Source of the DNA: Solibaculum mannosilyticum
GTDB taxonomy: Bacteria > Bacillota > Clostridia > Oscillospirales > Acutalibacteraceae
Assembly: GCF_015140235.1 (NCBI RefSeq)
Contig: NZ_AP023321.1
Coordinates: 1,788,501-1,852,500 of the forward strand
Direction: 5' to 3'
DNA: 64,000 nt
Shown here: in pieces, positions 43,621-52,146 of the stretch
Numbering within the stretch: position 1 is the first letter of the stretch
Layout of the letters: each line of letters opens with the position of its first letter
Position numbers and translations under genes: made by a program
Notes under the pieces: generated by a model
Databases searched by the model: none
Seen by the model: the letters and a program-made list of their open reading frames with translations, nothing else
Told to the model about the DNA's origin: nothing

Positions 43621-43715
43621 TTGCACCCTGTCTGTCAGCGTTAGTGATAAGTTGTTGTGAATACTTCCTTATCAGCGTAAAACTAAGGTTTCCCCGCCCT
43701 CTCTTTTGCTTTCTC

Positions 43716-44468
43716 TTATTCGTATGCCACTACGTCAATCCACTTCATCAGCAGATCCCGCTCCTCCGGACGGTTTTCCGTCAAGCGGGCCGCGGCCACG
43801 ATGGGCAGCCACTCCTGCACATATTTCTTGGATGTATTGGTCTTTTTGCAGAACATATTGAGATATTGCTCGGCCATCTCCGGATCCTTCAAGCTGAGCA
43901 GAAGATAGGTCCTCCCCACATCGGCACTGGCGTTCCCCTGACGGGCTGCCACCCAGTCCACGATAAAGGTCCCGTTTTGGTTGAGGATAATGTTCTCCGG
44001 CATGAAATTGCCGTGGCACAATTTAATATGTTTGGGCATGCTGTCCAGCCTCGTCTGCAGCTCGTACTTTTTAACGTCGTCGATGCAATCCAGCGAATCA
44101 ATCTGCCGTTTGAGCTTATCCTTGAGCTTGCTCAGCTTCGGCACCTTCTTCGCATGAATCTCCAGCTGGATCTCCACCATCTGCTGGATGTGGTCAGCCT
44201 TATGTTCCGGATCCTCTTCCATCACTTGAGCTAAAGTCTTGCCTTCGATGCAGTCCATATGGATGGCCCATCGGCTCCCTATGACCGACACCTCATGAAT
44301 CCGCGGAATACTTAATCCCGTGTCCTCTACCCGGGCATGCGTCAATGCCTCATAAAGCGCCAAAGTTTTTGGACATCCCTCTTTAAAAAGCTTGATAACT
44401 ATGTTACCCTGTTGATAGACATCGACATTTTCACTCGATGCAATTAATGTGCCCAATTCCATATTCAT
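43716..44468 (-). CDS. aminoglycoside/choline-kinase-like phosphotransferase
   Basis: A 250-residue small-molecule kinase of the APH/ChoK fold. The catalytic loop is LCHGNFMPENIIL (H-G-N in place of the usual H-G-D, then N), followed by the metal-binding Asp in FIVDWVAARQG. The N-terminal lobe has NIVIKLFKEG with the ATP-binding lysine. It is closest in feel to the uncharacterised TIGR02172-like group rather than to proven resistance enzymes; the substrate is unknown. The HGN variant is notable because the Asp normally acts as base. Monocistronic, AAGGAGAC before the start. Confidence 0.75.
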   Translation of the reverse strand: MNMELGTLIASSENVDVYQQGNIVIKLFKEGCPKTLALYEALTHARVEDTGLSIPRIHEVSVIGSRWAIHMDCIEGKTLAQVMEEDPEHKADHIQQMVEIQLEIHAKKVPKLSKLKDKLKRQIDSLDCIDDVKKYELQTRLDSMPKHIKLCHGNFMPENIILNQNGTFIVDWVAARQGNASADVGRTYLLLSLKDPEMAEQYLNMFCKKTNTSKKYVQEWLPIVAAARLTENRPEERDLLMKWIDVVAYE

Positions 44469-44683
44469 GTCTCCTTTCCATTTATGTTTGAACCCTCGGG
44501 TTCTTGTGTGAATCCATCCATCTGTCTGTATTATACAACTTTATCCTGAAATGTAAATCCCTTTTGTGAAGTTCATTCTTTATTTACATTATTTCCCTTT
44601 CAGAATTCACCGATGTATAAGAGAAAATATTCTCTTTCATACTAGTAGTATTCCTACTATTTTAGCACAAAGGATGTGAAGGT

Positions 44684-45937
44684 ATGCTGACACTACAGGA
44701 ACTCTACAACCATTTGGCCAAAAGTTCACTAAACGGCAATCTGGATCAAGAGGTCAAACGGTTCCATAAGGATCCGGAAACCCGTCACTCCCTCGATTGT
44801 CTGCTGCATCCGGAAAAACACCCCGTGGTCTGGCGGACTGCCGATTGTGATTGTTCGGAGGAAGAAAAAGCAAGATGCGCCAGCCGGTGCCTCTTCGACG
44901 CCCTTCATGTGGACGAAAAAGGCAATGTGTCGGTGGATGTAGATCAATGTGTAGGATGCTCCCAGTGTATCGACCGCTGCAAAGCCGAACATTTAGCAGC
45001 CAGCAAAGATGTTCTCCCGGTGTTAGCCGCCATCAAAGAGGAAGACCGGCCGGTCTACGCCATCATCGCCCCGGCCTTTCTCAGCCAGTTCTCCAATCAC
45101 GTCACGCCCGGAAAACTGCGGGCCGCCTTTAAACAACTGGGATTTACCGGCATGGTGGAGGTGGCTCTTTTTGCCGACATCCTCACACTCAAGGAAGCAT
45201 TGGAATTCGATGCCACTGTCCAAACCGATCAGGATTTCCTATTGACCAGCTGCTGCTGTCCCATGTGGATCGCCATGATCCGGAAGGTGTACCATCAGTT
45301 GGTGCCTCATGTTCCGGGATCGGTATCCCCTATGGTGGCCTGCGGCCGCGTCATCAAGCATCTCCGTCCCGGTGCGACGGTGGTGTTCATCGGCCCATGC
45401 CTTGCCAAAAAGGCTGAGGCTAAGGAAAAAGACATCGCGGATGCAGTGGATTATGTCCTCACCTTCCAGGAGGTCAAGGAACTTTTTGATCTGGTGGAGC
45501 TTGATCCCGCCGGTCTCCCTGAGGACGAAAGGGAACATTCCTCCAAAGCGGGCCGTATTTACGCCCGTACCGGCGGCGTCAGCCAAGCCGTCAAAAGCAC
45601 GGTGGCCCGCCTTCGTCCCGACCGCTCCATTACCGTCCATGCACGTCAGGCCGACGGCGTCCCCGCCTGCCGCGAGATGCTGAATGCTCTCAAGGAAGGC
45701 AAGATTACGGAGAACTTCTTGGAAGGTATGGGATGCCAGGGCGGATGCGTAGGAGGACCCAGGGCCATCATCGACCGGAAAATCGGTGCACAGCATGTGG
45801 ATGAATACGGAGAGGAAGCCCCTTATGAGACGCCGCTGGACAATCCCTTCGTATTGGAGCTTCTAAAACGTCTCGGATTTGACACGGTGGAAGATCTCCT
45901 GAAGCACGATACGATTTTTACCCGTCGCTTTGATTAA
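44684..45937 (+). CDS. [FeFe] hydrogenase-like protein with TSCCCPMW motif
   Basis: A 417-residue protein of the [FeFe]-hydrogenase superfamily. N-terminal cysteines CDCSEEEKARCASRC and CVGCSQCIDRC form Fe-S sites. The H-cluster domain has L1 TSCCCPMW, L2 GPCLAKKAEA and L3 EGMGCQGGCVGGP. L1 carries one more cysteine than the normal TSCCPxW. All usual cluster ligands are present, so the active site may assemble with a shifted loop. It is monocistronic and far from the hydrogenase operon at 29-34 kb. Group membership is uncertain. Two inverted repeats in the 215-base upstream gap, AGAGAA/TTCTCT (about 44630-44646) and TAGTAG/CTACTA (about 44645-44660), may be regulatory. Confidence 0.8.
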   Translation: MLTLQELYNHLAKSSLNGNLDQEVKRFHKDPETRHSLDCLLHPEKHPVVWRTADCDCSEEEKARCASRCLFDALHVDEKGNVSVDVDQCVGCSQCIDRCKAEHLAASKDVLPVLAAIKEEDRPVYAIIAPAFLSQFSNHVTPGKLRAAFKQLGFTGMVEVALFADILTLKEALEFDATVQTDQDFLLTSCCCPMWIAMIRKVYHQLVPHVPGSVSPMVACGRVIKHLRPGATVVFIGPCLAKKAEAKEKDIADAVDYVLTFQEVKELFDLVELDPAGLPEDEREHSSKAGRIYARTGGVSQAVKSTVARLRPDRSITVHARQADGVPACREMLNALKEGKITENFLEGMGCQGGCVGGPRAIIDRKIGAQHVDEYGEEAPYETPLDNPFVLELLKRLGFDTVEDLLKHDTIFTRRFD

Positions 45938-45965
45938 AAATAGTTACTACGTAACTATTTTTTTT
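45937..45965 (+). terminator. terminator of hydrogenase-like gene
   Basis: AAAATAGTTAC and GTAACTATTTT arms around TAC, followed by T8, directly after the stop codon. Confidence 0.8.
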
Positions 45966-46082
45966 GCGCATCTGCCCGCTCCCGCGGGCAGGCGCATAGA
46001 AATCAAAATGGCCCGGGCCGGGGACGGCCCGGATGGCCGTTTTTATAGTTTTGCATAGCAAAACTATAAAAAATAGTAAAAC

Positions 46083-46125
46083 AAAAAAGCCGTATCCCAG
46101 AAAAATCCCCTGGGATACGGCTTTT
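46083..46125. terminator. terminator of ABC/MarR operon (bidirectional)
   Basis: AAGCCGTATCCCAG and CTGGGATACGGCTT arms with A and T tracts, 20 bases beyond the stop of the minus-strand ABC gene. Confidence 0.8.
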
Positions 46126-46145
46126 CTTTTTGAGAGGAAAACCGA

Positions 46146-47999
46146 TTAGGCTCCCTCCCCCTGACGTTCAAACTGGCTGTTGTACAAGTTGGCGTAGAAC
46201 CCGCCTTTTTCAAGCAGTTCTTGATGAGTCCCCTGTTCCACAATGTCGCCGTCCCGCATGACCAAAATGAGGTCGGCGTCGCGGATGGTGGAAAGACGGT
46301 GGGCGATGATAAAACTGGTGCGTCCCTTCATGAGATTGTCCATGGCCTTCTGGATGAGCACCTCGGTCCTGGTGTCCACCGAGCTGGTGGCTTCGTCCAG
46401 AATAAGGATCTTGGGATCGGCTAGAATGGCACGGGCGATGGTCAAAAGCTGTTTCTCGCCCTGGGAGACGTTGCTGGCCTCCTCATTGAGCACCATATTA
46501 TAATGCCCGGGCAGAGTGCGCACAAAATGATGCACTTGGGCGGCTTTGGCGGCGGCATAAATCTCTTCATCGGTGGCGTCGAGACGTCCGTAACGGATGT
46601 TCTCTTTGATGGTGTCGTTGTAAAGCCAGGTATCCTGAAGCACCATGCCGAAGAGGGACCGCAGATCGTTGCGGGTAAAGTCTTTGATGTTGATGCCGTC
46701 CACTAAAATTTCACCGCTGTTTACATCGTAAAACCGCATGAGCAGTTTGACCATGGTGGTCTTTCCAGCGCCTGTGGGGCCGACGATGGCCACCTTTTGT
46801 CCCGGCTTGATGCGGGCGGAGAAATCCTTGATGATGATGCGGTCGGAATGGTATCCGAATTTTACGTGTTTAAACTCCACACTGCCCTGGATGTTATCGG
46901 TGGACGCCGGATGATCGGTGTCGGGTTCGGCTTCTTTCTCGTCCAGGAATTCAAAGACACGTTCGGCCGAGGCCATGGTCTGCTGGAGAATATTGGAGAT
47001 GTTGGCCACCTGGGTGATAGGCTGGGTAAACTGGCGGACATACTGGATAAACGCCTGGATGTCACCCACCGAAATACGTCCCTGGATGGCAAGGTATCCG
47101 CCCAGGATACACACGGCCACGTAACCCAAGTTCCCGATGAAGTTCATCACCGGCTGCATGAGGCCGGACAAAAATTGGGATTTCCAAGCGGAATTGTAGA
47201 GCTTTTCATTGTACTGGTCAAAGGTCTTGCCCGACTGTTCTTCGCCGTTGAAGGCTTTGACCAAGGTATGGGCGCCGTACATTTCTTCCACGTGGCCGTT
47301 GACGTGGCCCAGGTAATCCTGCTGCGACTTAAAGTACTTTTGGGACCGCTTGACAATAAACAGTACAAAAAACAGCGAGAGTGGGATAATGCAGAGCGCT
47401 ACCAGCGTCATCTGCCAGCTTATGGAAAACATCATCACCAGGATCCCGACGAGAGTGGTGGCCGATGTGATGATCTGGGTTAAACTCTGGTTGAGGGTCT
47501 GGCTGACGGAATCCACGTCGTTGGTGATGTGGGACAGCACTTCACCATAGCTGCGCTGGTCGAAGTACTTGAGGGGCAGCTTGTGGATCTTGATGGAGAT
47601 ATCCCGTCGGAGATTATAAGTCACCTTCATGGATACGCCTGACATCAGGAAGCCCTGAATATAGGAGAATAGGGCGCTGACGAGATACAATCCCAACAGG
47701 GATCCCAGGATCATGCCGATGTAGCCAAAGTCGATGCCCGATCCGGAACCTCCTACCATTTCCATAACGCCTTCAAACAATTTCGTCGTGGCTTTTCCCA
47801 GGATCTTCGGTCCCACAATGGTAAAGATGGTGGAGGCAATGGCAAATAAAATAACTACGGCGATGGATACTTTGTATTTCCCCAAATACTTCAGCAGCTT
47901 TTTGGAAGTCCCCTTAAAGTCTTTGGCCTTTTCGCCGGAAGCTCCCATGGGACCGTGTCCCATAGGTCCACGCCTTCTAGGAGAGGTCTGTTTGCTCAT
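46146..47999 (-). CDS. ABC exporter half-transporter, catalytic subunit
   Basis: A 617-residue type-I exporter half: a basic, Gly/Pro-rich N-terminus (SPRRRGPMGHGPMG), six membrane helices (about 45-330), then an ATPase domain with Walker A GPTGAGKTT, signature NVSQGEKQLLTIA, Walker B ILILDEATSSVDTRTE with the catalytic Glu, and IAHRLSTI. It starts in an ATGA overlap with the partner gene upstream, behind AAAGGAGG. Together they form the second MarR-controlled heterodimeric exporter in this window. Confidence 0.92.
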   Translation of the reverse strand: MSKQTSPRRRGPMGHGPMGASGEKAKDFKGTSKKLLKYLGKYKVSIAVVILFAIASTIFTIVGPKILGKATTKLFEGVMEMVGGSGSGIDFGYIGMILGSLLGLYLVSALFSYIQGFLMSGVSMKVTYNLRRDISIKIHKLPLKYFDQRSYGEVLSHITNDVDSVSQTLNQSLTQIITSATTLVGILVMMFSISWQMTLVALCIIPLSLFFVLFIVKRSQKYFKSQQDYLGHVNGHVEEMYGAHTLVKAFNGEEQSGKTFDQYNEKLYNSAWKSQFLSGLMQPVMNFIGNLGYVAVCILGGYLAIQGRISVGDIQAFIQYVRQFTQPITQVANISNILQQTMASAERVFEFLDEKEAEPDTDHPASTDNIQGSVEFKHVKFGYHSDRIIIKDFSARIKPGQKVAIVGPTGAGKTTMVKLLMRFYDVNSGEILVDGINIKDFTRNDLRSLFGMVLQDTWLYNDTIKENIRYGRLDATDEEIYAAAKAAQVHHFVRTLPGHYNMVLNEEASNVSQGEKQLLTIARAILADPKILILDEATSSVDTRTEVLIQKAMDNLMKGRTSFIIAHRLSTIRDADLILVMRDGDIVEQGTHQELLEKGGFYANLYNSQFERQGEGA

Positions 48000-50236
48000 T
48001 CCAATTCCTCCTTTGAAAGCTGTGAGCTGGCAATTTCATAATACACCGGACAATATTTCAGCAGTTCTTGATGGGTCCCTATGCCCGCGATACGACCTTC
48101 ATCCAGCACGATAATCTGGTCGGCCTGCATGATGGTACTGACCCGCTGGGCCACGATCAGCATGGTGCTGTCCGATGTGTACTCCTTAAGCGCTTTCCGC
48201 AAAGCGGCATCGGTCTTAAAGTCCAGAGCCGAAAAGCTGTCGTCAAAGATATAAATGGGGGCGTTCTTAACCAGCGCCCGGGCGATGGACAACCTCTGCT
48301 TCTGGCCGCCTGATACGTTGGAACCGCCTTCGGAAATCTCGTTTTGGAATCCATCTTCCTTCTGACTGATGAAGTCCATGGCCTGGGCCACCTCGGCCGC
48401 CTTCTGGATCTGCTCATCGCTGGCTTCTTCGTCCCCGTACCGCAGGTTGGAGGCGATGGTACCGCTGAGCAATACTCCTTTTTGAGGAACATACCCGATC
48501 TGATCCCGCAACCGCTTTTGGGGGACATCCTTGACATCCACGCCGTTCACCAGGATCTCTCCCCCTGTTACGTCATAGAACCGGGGGATAAGATTGATGA
48601 GGGTGGATTTGCCCGATCCCGTGGATCCGATAAACGCGGTGATCTGGCCGGGTTTGGCGGTGAAGGTGATGTCGTGAAGGACGTCCTCCTCCGCGCCGTT
48701 GTAGCGGAAATTGACGTGCTTAAATTCTACCACGCCACGTTTGTTTTGATCAAAGTCTTTCGGCTGCTCCGGATCTACAATGACCGGTTTGGTATCCAGC
48801 ACTTCGGCCACACGATTGAGGGATACGGCCGCTCTGGGGATCATGATGAACATCATGGAAATCATCAGAAATGCCATGATGATCTGCATGGCGTATTGGA
48901 TAAAGGCCATCATATCACCCACCTGCATGGCGGACTGAGAAATCTGTTGGGCGCCGACCCATACGATAAGAAGGGATAACCCGTTCATGATAAACATCAT
49001 CACTGGCATCATCAGTGCCATGGACCGGTTGACGAATAAGTTTGTCTTGGTCAGGTTCTGGTTGGCGGTATCAAACCGCTTTTTCTCAAACTCCTGAGTA
49101 CCAAAGGCCCGGATGACCATCAGGCCGTTCAAGTTTTCACGGGATACCAGGTTCAGTTTATCAATGAGCTTCTGGATGCTCTTAAACTTGGGCATGGCCA
49201 CCTTATAAAGCACCAGCATGACTCCGATGAGAAGCACGCACGCTAACGCAATGACCCATGCCATAGAGGAGCTCTTGTTGAGGGCCATGACAGTGCCGCC
49301 GATGCCGATGATCGGGGCATAGCACAGAATACGGATGCCGATGACGAGCAACATCTGGATCTGTGTGATATCATTGGTGGTCCGGGTGATGAGGGAGGCG
49401 GTGGAGTACTGGTCAAATTCGCTGTTTGAAAAGCTCTCCACTTTATGGAACAAATCCCGCCGCATACTCTTTGCCACGCCGGCCGATACCCGTGATGCAA
49501 AAAAGGTCACCAGAATCGTCGCCGCAATGCCGCCCAACGCGATCAGGAGCATCAAAAGGCCTGTGCGAAAAATATATCCCATTTGGATGCCGCCCACATC
49601 CATGCCAAGTTCCTGGTAGAATAACTTCACAAATACGGCGCCCGTCTGATCCCGCATGGACTGCTGCATTTGTTCGGCTTCCTGACGGGCCGAATCTATC
49701 ACAGAGGACGGGATCTGCTGCAATGTCGGGATCATGGGATACAGGGTTGTGATATCAATATCGGCCATATTGTCCGAACTAAGGCTTTCCCCCTCTTGAT
49801 CCCCGGTCTGGGCTGCCATATCTTTGACGGTATTGATCATGGTCCAACTGGCTTTGCCAAAAATATCATCCAATTGATCCAGTTCTTCCGAATCATTTGT
49901 CTGCCGGATGTAAATATCCTCCTGCGCAAGCAATGGATACTCTTTTACCTGGTTGTCATACTCCTCCCCGGATCCTCCTGTGGAGACCAGAGTATAATGA
50001 TCTTTCACGCTTTGTTGATCTTCTTCGGTCATAAAGGCCGTCATAAGCTGCAATCCGTTTTGACTGATGGCCTCAGGCGATGCATGATCGATACCGCTCT
50101 GCTGAATCCCTACATTGACGATATCCGACATATAGTTGGGCAGATTCAAATCGCACAGCGCCTGCGCGAACAGCAGCACGACACATGCCACCAGTACCAG
50201 GGCAAAGGGCTTTAAATATTTCCCCAATTTCTTCAT
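47996..50236 (-). CDS. ABC exporter half-transporter with large extracellular insertion, degenerate subunit
   Basis: A 746-residue half-transporter. After the first membrane helix (about 8-30) there is a hydrophilic insertion of roughly 170 residues (about 45-220, rich in Gln, Asp, Glu) before the second helix, as in a subfamily of Firmicute exporters. The ATPase domain has Walker A GSTGSGKST and signature NVSGGQKQRLSIA. Its Walker B IYIFDDSFSALD has Asp instead of the catalytic Glu, marking it as the non-hydrolysing partner. I chose the ATG at 50236 with AAAGGA upstream; an in-frame TTG at 50272 overlaps the MarR stop but lacks a ribosome site. The insertion may form an outer lid. Confidence 0.9.
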   Translation of the reverse strand: MKKLGKYLKPFALVLVACVVLLFAQALCDLNLPNYMSDIVNVGIQQSGIDHASPEAISQNGLQLMTAFMTEEDQQSVKDHYTLVSTGGSGEEYDNQVKEYPLLAQEDIYIRQTNDSEELDQLDDIFGKASWTMINTVKDMAAQTGDQEGESLSSDNMADIDITTLYPMIPTLQQIPSSVIDSARQEAEQMQQSMRDQTGAVFVKLFYQELGMDVGGIQMGYIFRTGLLMLLIALGGIAATILVTFFASRVSAGVAKSMRRDLFHKVESFSNSEFDQYSTASLITRTTNDITQIQMLLVIGIRILCYAPIIGIGGTVMALNKSSSMAWVIALACVLLIGVMLVLYKVAMPKFKSIQKLIDKLNLVSRENLNGLMVIRAFGTQEFEKKRFDTANQNLTKTNLFVNRSMALMMPVMMFIMNGLSLLIVWVGAQQISQSAMQVGDMMAFIQYAMQIIMAFLMISMMFIMIPRAAVSLNRVAEVLDTKPVIVDPEQPKDFDQNKRGVVEFKHVNFRYNGAEEDVLHDITFTAKPGQITAFIGSTGSGKSTLINLIPRFYDVTGGEILVNGVDVKDVPQKRLRDQIGYVPQKGVLLSGTIASNLRYGDEEASDEQIQKAAEVAQAMDFISQKEDGFQNEISEGGSNVSGGQKQRLSIARALVKNAPIYIFDDSFSALDFKTDAALRKALKEYTSDSTMLIVAQRVSTIMQADQIIVLDEGRIAGIGTHQELLKYCPVYYEIASSQLSKEELE

Positions 50237-50268
50237 AGGCCCGCTGTCTTCCTTTCTCAAATGAGTGG

Positions 50269-50757
50269 TCAATGATTTGCCGTTTTTGTCGTTTGTTTCT
50301 GAATGTCGTCTAAAATGTCATATAGTTTGTCGATAAGTCCAATGAGCTGCTCTACATTTTCCTCCCCCAGACGATCCATGACTTCGTCCATCATGCCGGA
50401 CATCTGTTGGGCCATGCGTTCCAACATCATTCTGCCATATTCGGTCAATGCCACATACACTTTGCGGCGGTCATGCCGGTAGGTTAGACGCTGTACCAAC
50501 CCCTTTTCCTCTAAAATACTGATGGTTTGAGATACCGTCGGCATCGCGATGTGGAGCTGACGGCTTAACTGGGAAATAGTGATGCCCTCCACCGGGACCG
50601 CTCCATTTTCACACTGTTTTCTCATCTCGCTGCGGATGGTGTGCAGCATGAAGAATTCCCCTTGCGGAACATCCCCATTCAAATGGATTTTCCCAGCTAC
50701 CTTCTTGAGCCTCCTCATGGATTCCATCAACTTTTTGGCTTGTGTTTCCTCTAACAT
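50269..50757 (-). CDS. MarR-family transcriptional regulator
   Basis: A 162-residue winged-helix regulator: ITISQLSRQLHIAMPTVSQTISILEEKGLVQRLTYRHDRRKVYVALTEYGRMMLERM is the MarR core with the wing DRR. First gene of the operon with two ABC subunits. The start is uncertain between the ATG at 50757 and an in-frame TTG at 50781; neither has an ideal ribosome site. It likely represses its own operon from the inverted repeat near the promoter. Confidence 0.87.
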   Translation of the reverse strand: MLEETQAKKLMESMRRLKKVAGKIHLNGDVPQGEFFMLHTIRSEMRKQCENGAVPVEGITISQLSRQLHIAMPTVSQTISILEEKGLVQRLTYRHDRRKVYVALTEYGRMMLERMAQQMSGMMDEVMDRLGEENVEQLIGLIDKLYDILDDIQKQTTKTANH

Positions 50758-50803
50758 TGATTCATTCGCCCTACTCTCCAAAAAATCAATTCGTTGCCAA
50801 ATA

Positions 50804-50850
50804 ATTAGTTAACCTAATGATTAGTATATGCAATAATTAGCCGTTGTCAA
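50804..50850 (-). promoter_or_regulatory. promoter and operator of MarR/ABC operon
   Basis: On the minus strand TTGACA (50845-50850) and TATACT (50823-50828), spacing 16. Just downstream, ATTAGTTAACCTAAT (50804-50818) is a near-palindrome around the transcription start, a likely MarR site. Confidence 0.7.
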
Positions 50851-50960
50851 TGACTAAAATATGAACACCTTATTTTTATCATTTTCCACAGTATTTATTC
50901 CATTATTCCCCTTTTCCCAATCATGCTAAACCTTATCTTTTTACTTTGTTGGCCAAAATA

Positions 50961-50994
50961 AAAAGGTGTACGGTCAAAAACCATACACCTTTTA
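50961..50994 (-). terminator. hairpin between MarR operon and pfkA
   Basis: AAAAGGTGTA...TACACCTTTT arms with a short A-rich loop. It lies about 30 bases beyond the pfkA stop and would terminate pfkA transcription. Confidence 0.75.
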
Positions 50995-51022
50995 AAAACT
51001 GATTCACGCAGCTTTTTTCTCT

Positions 51023-51991
51023 TTAGATGCTGATATCGTGAGCAATCTGATAAAGATTAAAATCAAAGGGTTTCTTCATCTGTAACGCTTCAGAGATGTT
51101 GTAATCCACCACTTTGTCCGCCTTCATGGCCACCACGCGGTTGCCGATCCCCTTGGACAAAAGCTCTACTGCATGATAACCCATCTGGCTGGCCACCACA
51201 CGGTCGGTAACTGTGGGACTTCCGCCACGCTGAATGTGACCTAGAACCGTAGCACGGGATTCAATGCCAGTACGGGTCTGGATCTCCTTGGCGATTTCAG
51301 AAACATTGCCAACGCCTTCGGCCACCACGACCACAAAATGCTGTTTACCAGCTCTCTGGTTTTCCACCATGCGGTCGATGACATCCTTCTGCAAATCAAA
51401 CGGGGCTTCCGGCACTAAGATGGAAGTCGCTCCTACGGCAATGCCACAGCGCAGAGCCAACCAGCCGGCACGGCGGCCCATGACTTCTACCACGCTGCAA
51501 CGATCGTGGGATTGGGATGTATCGCGCAGACGGTCTACAGCTTCCATAGCGGTATTCATAGCAGTGTCAAAGCCGATGGTATAATCACTGCAAGCGATGT
51601 CGTTATCGATCGTGCCGGGGATGCCGACACAGTTGTAACCGCGTTCAGAAAGGTCGCGGGCACCACGGAACGAGCCGTCACCGCCGATGACTACGACACC
51701 CAGGATATTGTGGGCGCGACAGACCTGAATAGCCTTCTGCATGCCGGCCTCTGTATTAAACTCAGGGGAACGAGCCGTATACAAAACGGTGCCGCCGCGA
51801 TGAATGATGCCAGATACACTGCGCAAATTCATCTCCACCAAGTCGCCCTTGATGAGGCCATTGTAACCTCTCCGGACGCCCAACACGCGGAATCCCTTAA
51901 AGATACCGGCGCGCACAACGGCGCGGATAGCGGCGTTCATACCAGGGGCGTCTCCTCCGCTGGTAAGCACTGCAATTGTTTTTTCCTCCAT
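51023..51991 (-). CDS. pfkA: ATP-dependent 6-phosphofructokinase
   Basis: Phosphorylates fructose-6-phosphate in glycolysis. The 322-residue protein has the ATP site TSGGDAPGMNAAIRAVVR, GGDGSFRGA, the catalytic base region GIPGTIDNDI, VEVMGRRAGW for substrate binding, and GHIQRGGSPT. The Gly at the GGDGS position matches ATP-type rather than PPi-type enzymes. GGGAGTAACG precedes the ATG. It follows dnaE on the same strand after 155 bases, a common clostridial order. Confidence 0.97.
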   Translation of the reverse strand: MEEKTIAVLTSGGDAPGMNAAIRAVVRAGIFKGFRVLGVRRGYNGLIKGDLVEMNLRSVSGIIHRGGTVLYTARSPEFNTEAGMQKAIQVCRAHNILGVVVIGGDGSFRGARDLSERGYNCVGIPGTIDNDIACSDYTIGFDTAMNTAMEAVDRLRDTSQSHDRCSVVEVMGRRAGWLALRCGIAVGATSILVPEAPFDLQKDVIDRMVENQRAGKQHFVVVVAEGVGNVSEIAKEIQTRTGIESRATVLGHIQRGGSPTVTDRVVASQMGYHAVELLSKGIGNRVVAMKADKVVDYNISEALQMKKPFDFNLYQIAHDISI

Positions 51992-52146
51992 AATCGTTAC
52001 TCCCTTCCAGGATCATTTTCCTACAATAGCTTTTTTCATTATACAACAAATCGTCGCGTTATACAACGGATACATATATGGATTTTTGTTGCATTTACAT
52101 GGACACAACTTGTATCCTCGCCTTCGACCCATTTCTTTCTTTTATT

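Noticed and set aside
43512-44234. 240-codon plus-strand ORF across the element boundary and phosphotransferase gene
   Set aside because: It crosses the boundary terminator and is antisense to a kinase with intact motifs.
43716-44468. Phosphotransferase as an aminoglycoside-resistance gene of the mobile element
   Set aside because: It lies outside the boundary hairpin, its composition matches the chromosome and its catalytic loop is HGN rather than HGD; resistance cannot be claimed.
44469-44683. Possible Rex site upstream of the third hydrogenase-like gene
   Set aside because: The inverted repeats there (AGAGAA/TTCTCT, TAGTAG/CTACTA) do not match TTGTTA/TAACAA half-sites.
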